From NCBI GenBank assembly GCA_020846745.1, contig JADLDI010000052.1:1-64000 (forward strand): a stretch of DNA of 64,000 bases. The letters run 5' to 3'. A program made the position numbers and the translations under genes. Shown in pieces: positions 8,212-16,591 of this stretch. The DNA comes from Bryobacterales bacterium (GTDB lineage Bacteria > Acidobacteriota > Terriglobia > Bryobacterales > Bryobacteraceae). The notes under the pieces are model-generated. The model worked only from the letters and a program-made list of their open reading frames with translations. It was not told where the DNA came from and did no database searches. Numbering within the stretch: the stretch's first letter is position 1; each line of letters begins with the position of its first letter.

Positions 8212-8553
8212 TCAGATGAGGAGTTGGTGGAAGAGGGTGTAAAGACCGGGCTGCGAACACTCGTCGAGGGTTACGCTAGTCGCTTCGGAGGAGACCGGCG
8301 CTACGAGCAGTTGGACGGTGTCGGGCGACACTGTCCAGAGGGGAGTGCGATCGGCAGTGATCTTTACGGGCTCAGTGGTAGCGGAGGTCGCGCTGCAGCA
8401 CTGATTCGGCTGAGGGGATTGGGCGGAGGTTTTCTGGCAGCAGGAGTGATCGGAGTGCTGAGCGGTGAGCGCCACGGCACAGCCGATAACGGGCTGCACA
8501 AGGAACAGGGCGGCAACCAGGATCGCGACGATATAGCTTGTACCGCGAGTCAT
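8212..8553 (-). CDS. small exported Cys-rich protein
   Basis: A 113-residue protein from ATG 8553, with GGGAGG upstream. A signal peptide or anchor (IVAILVAALFLVQPVIGCAVAL) is followed by HSDHSCCQK and NQCCSA, two Cys-Cys pairs flanked by histidines, and a Cys near the C-terminus. I do not recognise a named family. His/Cys clusters of this type often bind copper or zinc, which would fit a metal-related role for the downstream operon, but this is inference. It precedes the barrel gene by 146 bases on the same strand. Confidence 0.55.
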   Translation of the reverse strand: MTRGTSYIVAILVAALFLVQPVIGCAVALTAQHSDHSCCQKTSAQSPQPNQCCSATSATTEPVKITADRTPLWTVSPDTVQLLVAPVSSEATSVTLDECSQPGLYTLFHQLLI

Positions 8554-8641
8554 TCTTGCCTCCCATTGCCATTATGTTCTAAAGACGCAGGGCGGGCAAG
8601 TTTTTTTTGCCGGTATTACTGGAAATTCGGATAGTAATGTC

Positions 8642-9481
8642 TCAGCGGGCGGCGGTCATCCGTTCGAGGGTGACCTCGGTGCGCTCGCTTTCGGCGGCTT
8701 GGGCTTTGAGGGTGTCCCAGGTGCGGCGCAGGACGTCGCGGCTGTAGGTGAGGTAATGACGGTCTGTGGTGAAGACTTCGAGGGTGATGGTGCCGTCGTA
8801 GCCGCACTCCTGCAGGGCACGAAGGGCGGCCGGCAGGTCGAGATTGCCGGCGCCGAGGGGGAGGTGCAGGTCCATGTGGCCGCCTTTGTTGTCGTGGAGG
8901 TGGACGTGGCGGACGCGCTTGCCGTAGGCTGCGAGGATTTCGCAAGTGGTGTTGCGGGGCACCAGGAGGTTGGCGTGGCCGATGTCGAGGTGGAGGGCCA
9001 GTTCGGGGAGCGGAACGAGCAGTTCGCCGAGCTGGTGGGCGCTGTTGAAGTCGCCGGGCAGGTTCTCGATCATGACGCACATCGTGTACTGGCGAGCGTG
9101 GTCGAGCAGGGTGGCCAGAGTTTCGATATTGCGTTGGATGTAGAAGGCGCGATCGTGCATGGGAGCGTGGCGGTCGGGATGGACGTTCATGCAGGGGGCG
9201 CCGACTTCGGAGAACAGATCGAGGCAGCGGCGCAGTTCATCGACAGCGGCCTGACGGATGTTTTCAAAGGGACTGCACAAGGGCAGGTAAAACGCGGTAT
9301 GCCCGACCACGGCCAGGTTGTGGTCGTTGAGCGTACGTCGAATGGCCTTGGTGTCCACGCGCCAACTGGCGGCGGTAGGGGGTTCCAGGGTAAGGTCGAC
9401 GAAATCGAGGCCGAGATCAGCCATCCAACGGATTTCCGACACAACATCCTGGGATGGATGATTCATTGCACCGATCAGCAT
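8642..9481 (-). CDS. sugar phosphate isomerase/epimerase-like TIM-barrel protein
   Basis: Cytoplasmic protein of about 279 residues from ATG 9481 (MLIGAMNHP), preceded by GAGAGGA. The frame is open upstream but that part is arginine/proline-rich noise. The AP-endonuclease-2/xylose-isomerase-type barrel is recognisable by FVDLTLEPP, GHTAFYLPL, the NVHPD strand, VMIENLPGD (metal-ligand Glu), LALHLDIGHANLL (Asp, His), VRHVHLHDNKGGHMDLHLPLG split across the His-x-His site, and ITLEVF near the end. Metal ligands look intact. The substrate is unknown. It is downstream of the nucleotidyltransferase-like gene by 32 bases, suggesting co-transcription. Confidence 0.8.
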   Translation of the reverse strand: MLIGAMNHPSQDVVSEIRWMADLGLDFVDLTLEPPTAASWRVDTKAIRRTLNDHNLAVVGHTAFYLPLCSPFENIRQAAVDELRRCLDLFSEVGAPCMNVHPDRHAPMHDRAFYIQRNIETLATLLDHARQYTMCVMIENLPGDFNSAHQLGELLVPLPELALHLDIGHANLLVPRNTTCEILAAYGKRVRHVHLHDNKGGHMDLHLPLGAGNLDLPAALRALQECGYDGTITLEVFTTDRHYLTYSRDVLRRTWDTLKAQAAESERTEVTLERMTAAR

Positions 9482-9513
9482 TCTGTAAATCCTCTCCTTC
9501 GGGCGGACAACGG

Positions 9514-10239
9514 TCAGGCTGCCTGTGCGCCGCGGAACCACGGGCGAGAATCGAGCAGCGGATGGCGGGGGCGCTCGGCGGGACAGCGTTCGCGGCCGTC
9601 GACCTGAGGGATGAGGTCTGCATTGCGCGGGCAGAGCCACCGATAGACCGACAGCACTCCGGCGAGCAGCGGGCCGTCGTCGCCCACGCGACGGACCAGG
9701 CGATCCCAGTCGAGGAAGTGGGCCGTGGCATCGAGCAGGTTGAGGATGTCGGGCCAGTCGCAGCGTTCGCGCTGCATAACGTAGAGTTTCGACCAAATCA
9801 GTTCCTCGGGCGGGAGGACGCGCAAATCGATGCCGCGAGCGTCAACGAGGCGGCCGCGGCGGAGCCAATCGCGGTCGACCTCGGCCCGTTGGTTCGCCAT
9901 TGCCCAGATGGCATCGACAAGTGTCTCGCCGTTGTAGGCGCGATAGATCCAGCGGCGGTCGTAGGCGTTGACGCCGTAGTAATCCTGTAGGCCCAGGCTC
10001 GCGAAAACCTCAACGATCCGGGGCCGGTCCTCTTCAACGATGTAGAGGTCAATATCTTTGGTGTTGCGCCACTGGCCGGTGTAGGCGCCCAGCGCCACCG
10101 CTCCGCCCAAGGCAAAGTCGATACCGGCGTCAGAGACGGCACGCAGGACGGTTTCATACATATCCCACTGATCTTGCGGAACGCGGTCGGGCCAGTCGAA
10201 GGGGATGTCGTAGATGGGAAACTCGATAGTGTTGTTCAT
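9514..10239 (-). CDS. nucleotidyltransferase-fold protein
   Basis: About 241 residues from ATG 10239. The segment FALGGAVALGAYTGQWRNTKDIDLYI is the GG...D-x-D signature of the pol-beta-like nucleotidyltransferase superfamily (read as GGAVALGAY, then KDIDLYI with the two Asp). Later features, VDAIWAM and LPPEELIWSKLYVMQRERCDWPDILNLL, fit the 'uncharacterised nucleotidyltransferase' group rather than tRNA or kanamycin enzymes. An antitoxin/toxin role (AbiEii-like) is possible but there is no AbiEi-like partner. It shares direction and a 32-base gap with the TIM-barrel gene. Confidence 0.65.
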   Translation of the reverse strand: MNNTIEFPIYDIPFDWPDRVPQDQWDMYETVLRAVSDAGIDFALGGAVALGAYTGQWRNTKDIDLYIVEEDRPRIVEVFASLGLQDYYGVNAYDRRWIYRAYNGETLVDAIWAMANQRAEVDRDWLRRGRLVDARGIDLRVLPPEELIWSKLYVMQRERCDWPDILNLLDATAHFLDWDRLVRRVGDDGPLLAGVLSVYRWLCPRNADLIPQVDGRERCPAERPRHPLLDSRPWFRGAQAA

Positions 10240-10392
10240 GTTCTCTACCCCGCGCCCGCAGGCGCACAGGGGCGAATGCAAAGAGGTTGCCAAAGCGGCA
10301 TCAGGGCGAGAAATGAACGACTTAGGGGTCATTGTCGGCGCGGTTGTCACTGCGCCACCGGGAAACTATTGTTTTTCCCGGCAAAACTTGCC

Positions 10393-11688
10393 CTACGGCA
10401 GACGTCCTGGTGGAGGGCTGAGTTCGCGGCCCGTGCGGATTTGCGGAGCGGCGAAGATATCGTTGAAGACGAACCAGACCTGGAAGCCTTCGCGGCTGAA
10501 TGCGGCGTCAAGGCGGACGACCATGGCTCCGGTTACAGGAGCGCGGAAGCGTAAGCCGCCGCCGAACGAGTACTGGATGTTGCGCAGGTTCATCAGGCCG
10601 GGACGCGGGAACACCTTACCGGCATCGCCGAACAGGGCTCCTTCCACGCCGTTGAGGATTTCCCAGCGCCATTCGACATTGGCCACCATGGCATTGTTGT
10701 CGTAGAAGCGGAACGGGACGAAGCCGCGCAGGTCGTCGGCAGCACCGAGGCTGGGCTGCAGGTAGAAGGGCACCTGCTGGCGCGGATTGGGATAGGAGAA
10801 GACGCCGCGGGCGCGGGCGGCGATGACGCGCTTCTTGTTGAACATGGGGATGAACTGCTGGGCTTCGGCGGTAAGGCGGCGGAAGTCGTACTGGCCCCAG
10901 GTACGGTCGTCGTAATAGTCGAAGCGGGCGTAGTATTGGCCGCCGGAGCGCGGATAGTAGGGGCTATCGCGAAGGTCGAGGTGGGCGATGGCGCCGCCGC
11001 GGAGGTAGTTGGATTGACGGTCGAGTCCAGGAACCTGCCGGGGCGTATATACGTTCTGGATCTCGGGATAGCGGGCGGCGTCGGGCGGACCGACGTTCAT
11101 GAGCAGTGCGCCACCGGTAACACCGAGCCGCATGCGTTGATGGAGTTTGACGCCCGTCCAAAAATCGGTGGTGGTGTCTTCGAGGCGGTAAGAAGTGCCA
11201 CCGGTGTGCTTGGAGTGAGGTCCGGGGCCAAAGTAGGACACGGCGCCGTAGTTACGGTGACGGACGTACAAGTCGAAGAACGACTTATCGTGAGCCAGGC
11301 GCGGCAGGCCGATCTCAAAGTCCGCCATCTGGTAGGCGCGCGTGGAGACGCGGGCGGAAGTTCGAAGCAGCAGGCGGCCCTGCATGAGGTCTGGCCGCAG
11401 GAACTGGATGCCGGCGGCGAAACCGGACTGATTGATCATGCCGCCGATGGTAGGCGTAAGTCCGTTCCAGCCTTCGGAGAAGATGGTGAGCAGGTGGCGG
11501 TCGTTGGCCCATTTGAGACCACGCTCAATGGGATCGCTATCGGGGTCGAATGGAGTCTGATGCAGGAGGTAGCGCTGCCGCTCGACTTCCTCCGCACGTG
11601 TGGCGGGTTCCGTGGTAGCGGTTTGGGCGAGCGCGGAAGCGGCCAGTACGGATATAAACAGGAGGCGGCAGTTCAACGAGGTCTCCAT
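10393..11688 (-). CDS. Omp85-type outer-membrane barrel without POTRA domains
   Basis: About 431 residues from ATG 11688 with a signal peptide (LLFISVLAASALAQ). The mature protein resembles the bacterial surface antigen (D15/BamA/TamA) barrel: HLDLRDSPYYPRSGGQYYARFDYY split by turns, GFVPFRFYDNNAMVANVEWRWEI (the strand 'GY..R.F..N..l..n.E.R'), LFGDAGKVF, and SFGGGLRFRAPV. There is no room for POTRA repeats before the barrel. The start lies 16 bases inside the preceding gene, so it is translationally coupled to the kinase-like protein upstream. Function could be assembly, secretion or a passive channel. Confidence 0.75.
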   Translation of the reverse strand: METSLNCRLLFISVLAASALAQTATTEPATRAEEVERQRYLLHQTPFDPDSDPIERGLKWANDRHLLTIFSEGWNGLTPTIGGMINQSGFAAGIQFLRPDLMQGRLLLRTSARVSTRAYQMADFEIGLPRLAHDKSFFDLYVRHRNYGAVSYFGPGPHSKHTGGTSYRLEDTTTDFWTGVKLHQRMRLGVTGGALLMNVGPPDAARYPEIQNVYTPRQVPGLDRQSNYLRGGAIAHLDLRDSPYYPRSGGQYYARFDYYDDRTWGQYDFRRLTAEAQQFIPMFNKKRVIAARARGVFSYPNPRQQVPFYLQPSLGAADDLRGFVPFRFYDNNAMVANVEWRWEILNGVEGALFGDAGKVFPRPGLMNLRNIQYSFGGGLRFRAPVTGAMVVRLDAAFSREGFQVWFVFNDIFAAPQIRTGRELSPPPGRLP

Positions 11689-13307
11689 TCGTTTTCGCCT
11701 TCGCGGTCGATGCCGACGACGGTCCACTCGCCGCGGTCGCGGCGCAGGAATACTGTGACCGATTTTGGATGTGTGCTCGATTTCAAGGTGGCGGCCCAGT
11801 AAGAGCCTGGCGCGGCGGAGCGTAGTGGCTGGGGAAGACCGACGCCCGAAGCCCCACTTATCGGCGTCTGCTGGTTACGCGCGTTGTCGAACGCAGCCCA
11901 CGCAACCTGGTAAACGCCGGCGGAGCCGAACTTATAGACAGTGCGCAGATCGTCGAAGGCGAGGCGGCCGTTCTCGACACGAATGTTATCAACGGGCAGG
12001 ATCTTCTGAAAGAACGTTCTCCCAATCAGGTCGCGACGGCGCGACAGGATGGCGGAGATGATCGAAGACGATTCGGAATCGGAATAGTTGCCGGTGGCAA
12101 CCATTTGGCGGATCTCTTCATCGGTGAATCGCATTACCTGCCTGGCGGCCCAGAATTCATCGCCGGGCAGGCGGTTTTCAAACGCGGCGTTGGGGTAATT
12201 GGGCTTCCATTTATCGGGATCGAAATCTTCAGACGAGAAGTTACCGACGGCGGGGTTACTCGGGTAATGAATGCGTGCGTACTTAGGGACGGCGACTCCG
12301 AAGGTAGTTAGCTGGATCAGCCCGGGTTTGGGATCGAGGAAATAGTCGTGGCCGAGGCGCGGGTCTTTCGCCCAGAGCGAATCGCTGCCAAGGCTAGCTC
12401 CGAAATCGATTAAATGGTGGCGAACGATGCGTTGCCCGTTCTCCTCCACCACGGTGTCGAGCGTATTCAGCGACTTGGCGTCGGTATGATTCAGCCAGGC
12501 GGCGAACACATAAAGCCCGCGTAGAACGCGCATATGCTCGTGCGGCGCGACTTCGTTCGGATCATCAGGGCGGCGCTTGTAGAACTTAAACGGACCGACG
12601 GGCTCGCCGGACAGATACAAGCTGGCGAGTCCCCGGACGCTGCCGTCGGGATAGTGTGCGACAACGCGCAACAGGTCGTTCAAGTCCGAATCAGTCAGTT
12701 CGCGCTCATGTCCGCGTTTGGGGCGGAATTTAAGGCCCTTCTCGATGACGAGCTGTTCGCGGCGGAAGCGGACGGTGTAGTTTTCAGGAACGTTGTAGCC
12801 GAGTGCGTAGAAGAACTTCGATCCGATCACATCGGCGGCGGTTGACAGCTCGAGGTTGGTAGATGGATCGAATTTGAGGAGATACTTGCGGCCTTTTGCA
12901 TCTTTGATGGTGAAGCCCGGGGTTACGCCCTCGGCTTTGGCGGATGTGACGGTCCACCGATCGCCGGCGGGCGGTCCGGTGAAGGCGGGGCCGCGCACCA
13001 GGTCAGGGAGCGGCATGCGCTTGCGGCCGTTGCGGTTGGTGTACCAAGCCGAATCGGGAACTTCACCCAGTGTATTTACTCCTTGCGAGGGGATGATATG
13101 GCCCGGTTTGTGACGCTCGCCTTTCTCGTAGACAGTGTTCTTGTAGAAGTCGACAATGGCGAGGATTTCGACCTTATCGATTTTGCCGATTGGGTAAGGC
13201 GGGGGGTCCTGCCAAAGCGGGTCGTCGGGAAAAAAGCGTGCAGCTTGTGCCGCTGCTCCCACCAGCAGCACACCGATTCCTATGTAGCGGATTGGTGGTT
13301 TGTTCAT
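11673..13307 (-). CDS. exported protein with a kinase-like catalytic loop (HxDxKxxN and DFG)
   Basis: A 544-residue protein with a signal peptide (residues 1-22, IGIGVLLVGAAAQA). The middle carries what looks like an atypical kinase core: KYLLKFDPS with Lys145 as the possible ATP-contacting lysine, Glu153 shortly after, a catalytic loop HTDAKSLN at 274-281 that fits H-x-D-x-K-x-x-N, and LIDFGASLG with Asp301 as the metal-binding Asp. HipA, FAM20 and PI-kinase-like families show similar elements; I cannot choose between them. The C-terminus after about 450 looks like a separate beta-rich domain. Overlaps the barrel gene by 16 bases, implying a shared periplasmic or surface task. Confidence 0.6.
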   Translation of the reverse strand: MNKPPIRYIGIGVLLVGAAAQAARFFPDDPLWQDPPPYPIGKIDKVEILAIVDFYKNTVYEKGERHKPGHIIPSQGVNTLGEVPDSAWYTNRNGRKRMPLPDLVRGPAFTGPPAGDRWTVTSAKAEGVTPGFTIKDAKGRKYLLKFDPSTNLELSTAADVIGSKFFYALGYNVPENYTVRFRREQLVIEKGLKFRPKRGHERELTDSDLNDLLRVVAHYPDGSVRGLASLYLSGEPVGPFKFYKRRPDDPNEVAPHEHMRVLRGLYVFAAWLNHTDAKSLNTLDTVVEENGQRIVRHHLIDFGASLGSDSLWAKDPRLGHDYFLDPKPGLIQLTTFGVAVPKYARIHYPSNPAVGNFSSEDFDPDKWKPNYPNAAFENRLPGDEFWAARQVMRFTDEEIRQMVATGNYSDSESSSIISAILSRRRDLIGRTFFQKILPVDNIRVENGRLAFDDLRTVYKFGSAGVYQVAWAAFDNARNQQTPISGASGVGLPQPLRSAAPGSYWAATLKSSTHPKSVTVFLRRDRGEWTVVGIDREGENEWRPR

Positions 13308-13497
13308 GTGCCCAGAGAACTTGACCGAGGCCGGTCAGGTGCCGATATTTGCCATCTTAATGGACCGTAACGTCCGGGTACCAGCTAACGAGAAACGTAG
13401 CGAAACTATCATCTGCTACATAGATGGGCCACTAAGAAGGTTTGTTTCCAATGGGCTGCGGGGATGACGGGTGCGATGATAGGAGAAAGCCGGTGGG

Positions 13498-13590
13498 TTG
13501 ATTCCTGTGGAGGATGACCCGGTTCGCCTGCTGAAGGGCTTGAAGACGCACACGGCAAAGGTGGAGGATAAATGGCGTGAGTTGCGTTAA
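13498..13590 (+). CDS. possible small ORF overlapping the next gene's start
   Basis: From TTG 13498 (or GTG 13507) the frame encodes about 28-30 residues rich in charged positions (VEDDPVRLLKGLKTHTAKVEDKWRELR) and ends at TAA 13588-13590, 14 bases inside the following gene. The composition is protein-like and helical, and a GGAG at 13482 could serve as ribosome binding site. It may be a leader peptide or chance. The gap 13308-13497 shows otherwise only a weak inverted repeat (TTGACC-N7-GGTCA region near 13320). Confidence 0.2.
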   Translation: MIPVEDDPVRLLKGLKTHTAKVEDKWRELR

Positions 13591-14596
13591 ACGATGGTCG
13601 TCGATGTCCGGTATCGCCTGCGCGATGGTGTTTACCTACGCTTTGGCGCAGCAACGGGCCGAACAGCCGAAGAAAGATCCTGAGGCGGGGGGCGTGTTCC
13701 GGTTGCCGCGGCAGACGGAAGGTGAGATCAAGGCCGAGGCTCCAAAGCCTGAGGAGCCGAAAACGGCTGTGCTCCAGAACCAGGGCAAGCCGATGCGGGT
13801 GGCATTCCAGTGCACGGAGGACGACATTACAGGGTTCGGCATGGCGTGCACGGCTGACGATCCGTGTCCGGTGTTTGTCGAACTGGCGGGATTACAGCCG
13901 CTGGGCGCAAAGATCTTTGTGACCGGTAACTTGCACAACGGGTCGACCACGATGTACTCGTTGCTGCTGGCGAGCGAAGACAGCGGCAAGACTTGGACAG
14001 AGCCGGTGGAACGACAGAAGGGCGTGGGGCTGGAGCATATGCAGTTCTACGACTTTGAGGTGGGGTGGATTGCGGGCGAGTCGTTAGGCGCGATGCCGCG
14101 CGACCCGTTTTTTCTGCTGACCACCGACGGCGGCAAGAACTGGCGGAAACGCCCGGTATTTGGGGAGTCGCGGATCAGCGCCATTGAGCAGTTCTACTTC
14201 GAGTCGAAGACGCGCGGCAACCTGTTGATCGACCGGGTACAGGGATCGGAGGCGGGTGGCCGTTACGAACTGTATGAAACGATGACCGGCGGCGACACCT
14301 GGATGGTGCGCGAAGTGAGTTCCAAACCGCTGCAGATCAAAGGAGCGAAACCGCTCGGACCGCCGGCGGACTGGAGGCTGCGATCCGATTCGGGGGCGAA
14401 AGCCCATTACATCGAAAAGAAGAGCGGCCCGCGCTGGGAGCCGGTGGCGGCCTTTGCGGTAGACGCGGGCAGTTGCAAGCCGGACGCCACGGCGATTCCG
14501 GAACCACCGCCGGTGCAGGAGACGCCCGCGGAAACTTCGGGTCCACAGGTGACGCCAAGGCGCGGCCCATCGCAGCCGCCCTCGTTGAAAAAGTGA
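13577..14596 (+). CDS. secreted BNR/Ycf48-like propeller protein
   Basis: A 339-residue exported protein from GTG 13577, with GGAGG at 13563-13567. A signal peptide (SGIACAMVFTYALAQ) precedes a proline/lysine-rich linker, then repeats of the BNR or Ycf48 type: LLLASEDSGKTWTEP and LLTTDGGKNWRKRP show the S/T-x-D-x-G-x-x-W Asp-box, and METMTGGDTWMVRE-like text repeats it a third time. Such propellers bind ligands or partners; no catalytic residues are evident. The C-terminus is proline-rich. The stop overlaps the hydantoinase B start (GTGA), an unexpected pairing for a secreted and a cytoplasmic protein. Confidence 0.7.
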   Translation: MSCVKRWSSMSGIACAMVFTYALAQQRAEQPKKDPEAGGVFRLPRQTEGEIKAEAPKPEEPKTAVLQNQGKPMRVAFQCTEDDITGFGMACTADDPCPVFVELAGLQPLGAKIFVTGNLHNGSTTMYSLLLASEDSGKTWTEPVERQKGVGLEHMQFYDFEVGWIAGESLGAMPRDPFFLLTTDGGKNWRKRPVFGESRISAIEQFYFESKTRGNLLIDRVQGSEAGGRYELYETMTGGDTWMVREVSSKPLQIKGAKPLGPPADWRLRSDSGAKAHYIEKKSGPRWEPVAAFAVDAGSCKPDATAIPEPPPVQETPAETSGPQVTPRRGPSQPPSLKK

Positions 14597-16152
14597 AACA
14601 CGATCCGATCGAACTCGAACTGTTCCGGCACCTGCTCGCCTCAATCTGCGAGGAGATGGGCATTGTCCTGCGAAAGACGGCATACTCGGTGAACATCAAG
14701 GAGCGACGCGATTACTCGTGCGCAATCTATAATGCCGAGGGCGAGACCGTTGCGATGGGCGACCATATGCCGGTCCATTTGGGGGCGATGCCGGAAAGTG
14801 TACGGCATGTCCGCGAGGCGCTGACGCTCGGTAGGGGTGACGTGGCGATCGTGAACGATCCGTTCCGCGGGGGGACGCATTTGCCGGACATCACAACCGT
14901 GGCGGGGGTATTTGCAGGCACAGACCGGAAGGCGCGTTTCTATGTGGCGACGCGGGCGCACCATGCAGATGTGGGCGGGATGAGTCCTGGGTCCATGCCG
15001 CTGGCGAAGGAGATCTATCAGGAAGGCATCCGGATTCCCCCAATCCTGTTGGTGAGGAACGGCAAGATGGACCGGGAGTTGCTCAATCTGGTGCTCGCCA
15101 ATGTGCGGACACCGGAAGAGCGGGAAGGAGACCTGCAGGCCCAACTGATGGCAATGGAGCGGGGCAGTGCGCGGTTGCTCGAGACGGTGCAGCGCTATGG
15201 CTACACCACCGTGAGCCGGAACCTTAAGCAACTGATCAGCTATAGCGAGCGGATGATGCGCCGCATGCTCGCGCGGCTGCCTGACGGTGAGTATCGATTT
15301 GAAGATGCCCTGGATTCGGACGGGTTCGGCGGGGAACCGATTTGGATTCGCGTGACCGTTCGCATCAAAGGCGACGCGTGCGAGGTGGATTTCTCCCGGT
15401 CGGATCCGCAGGCGGCGGGCTCTGTGAATGCAAACCATGCGGTGACGCTTTCGGCCACAGCGTACGTGTTCCGGTGCCTGATTCGAGAAGACGTACCGTT
15501 CACGGCGGGGCTGATGCGGCCTATTCGCGTCTTCAATCCGGAAGGACTGGTGACGAATGCGAAAGCTCCGGCGGCGATGGCGGCGGGGAATGTGGAAACC
15601 TCGCAGCGCATAACGGATGTCCTGTTGGGCGCGCTGGCGAAAGCGGCGCCAACCGCAGTACCTGCCGCATCTTCCGGAACAATGAACAATCTGTCGTTTG
15701 GCGGGTGGGACCCGTTCCGGAACCGTCCGTTTGCGTATTATGAGACGATCGCCGGGGGCATGGGCGCGAGCGCCGCGCATGACGGATTGAGCGCGGTGCA
15801 CACGCACATGACGAACAGCCTGAACACACCGGTGGAAGCGTTTGAGCACCAGTATCCGTTGCGGGTACGAGCGCATCGTGTGCGCAGCGGATCCGGCGGG
15901 GCGGGGCGTCGCCGGGGCGGGTGCGGAATCGAGCGGCAATTGGAATTTCTGGTTCCCGCGGAGGTGACGCTGCTTTCCGACCGGCGGGAGCGCCCGCCGT
16001 ACGGTTTAGAGCTTGGCGGACCGGGGAAATGCGGAGCGAACTGGCTGGTGCGAAGCGGCAAACGGGTGCACCTTGACGGCAAACTCCGGTTACAGGCCGA
16101 GGCCGGGGACGTACTAGGCATCGAGACGCCCGGCGGCGGGGGTTTTGGGTGA
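14593..16152 (+). CDS. hyuB: hydantoinase B/oxoprolinase family protein
   Basis: Cytoplasmic enzyme subunit of 519 residues from GTG 14593, whose GTGA overlaps the previous stop. The family hallmarks are clear: DPIELELFRHLL and CEEMGIVLRKTAYSVNIKERRDYSCA near the start, MGDHMPVHLGAMPESV, NDPFRGGTHLPDIT, ATRAHHADVGGMSPGSMP, and later YYETIAGGMGASAAHDG and HMTNSLNTPVEA, ending with GGGGFG. It normally works with a HyuA subunit in ATP-dependent hydantoin or 5-oxoproline hydrolysis; no hyuA is next to it, so the partner lies elsewhere or the substrate differs. Confidence 0.93.
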   Translation: MKHDPIELELFRHLLASICEEMGIVLRKTAYSVNIKERRDYSCAIYNAEGETVAMGDHMPVHLGAMPESVRHVREALTLGRGDVAIVNDPFRGGTHLPDITTVAGVFAGTDRKARFYVATRAHHADVGGMSPGSMPLAKEIYQEGIRIPPILLVRNGKMDRELLNLVLANVRTPEEREGDLQAQLMAMERGSARLLETVQRYGYTTVSRNLKQLISYSERMMRRMLARLPDGEYRFEDALDSDGFGGEPIWIRVTVRIKGDACEVDFSRSDPQAAGSVNANHAVTLSATAYVFRCLIREDVPFTAGLMRPIRVFNPEGLVTNAKAPAAMAAGNVETSQRITDVLLGALAKAAPTAVPAASSGTMNNLSFGGWDPFRNRPFAYYETIAGGMGASAAHDGLSAVHTHMTNSLNTPVEAFEHQYPLRVRAHRVRSGSGGAGRRRGGCGIERQLEFLVPAEVTLLSDRRERPPYGLELGGPGKCGANWLVRSGKRVHLDGKLRLQAEAGDVLGIETPGGGGFG

Positions 16153-16186
16153 GCCAAACGCCCCAGATCCGCTATCATAAGAGGGT

Positions 16187-16591
16187 TTGTCAACGCGGAA
16201 CCTGCTCAGAACCGATCCGGCGGCAGCGCGGCAATTCTCGATCTTCCTCGTCTTTCTGTGTACGGTGCTCGGCGCCGCTGCGCAGATACTGATGAAATCA
16301 GGGACACAGTCGTCCGGCCACGATAGCGCGATGGCGCTACTAATTGCGATTTTCAGTAATCCGAAACTGTTTGCAGGCTATGCGCTGTACGGGATCAGTA
16401 CGGCGATTCTGGTGGTGGCGCTGAAGTACGGCGAATTGTCGATTCTGTACCCGGTGATCGCGCTGACCTATGTTTGGGTGACCGTTCTTTCAGTGTTTAT
16501 CTACAACGAGAGTATGAACCCGATGAAGATGCTGGGGCTTGCCACGGTTGTGGCAGGCGTCGCAATGCTAGGGAGGGCGACGCGCCGTTGA
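16187..16591 (+). CDS. small multidrug resistance/EamA-type membrane protein, first of a pair
   Basis: A 134-residue inner-membrane protein from TTG 16187, with GAGGG upstream and a possible -10 (TATCAT, 16173-16178). Four hydrophobic segments are seen: FSIFLVFLCTVLGAAAQIL, LFAGYALYGISTAILVVAL, SILYPVIALTYVWVTVLSVFI and LGLATVVAGVAMLG. The Y(G)ELSILYPVIALTYVW motif is the drug/metabolite transporter core seen in EmrE and in ArnE/ArnF-type flippases. Its stop overlaps the next gene (TTGA), a related protein, so the two likely form a heterodimer. Confidence 0.8.
   Translation: MSTRNLLRTDPAAARQFSIFLVFLCTVLGAAAQILMKSGTQSSGHDSAMALLIAIFSNPKLFAGYALYGISTAILVVALKYGELSILYPVIALTYVWVTVLSVFIYNESMNPMKMLGLATVVAGVAMLGRATRR

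Noticed and set aside
9514-10239. AbiEii/AbiGii-type toxin
   Set aside because: The nucleotidyltransferase signature is present, but there is no AbiEi-like antitoxin partner and the neighbour is a TIM-barrel enzyme.
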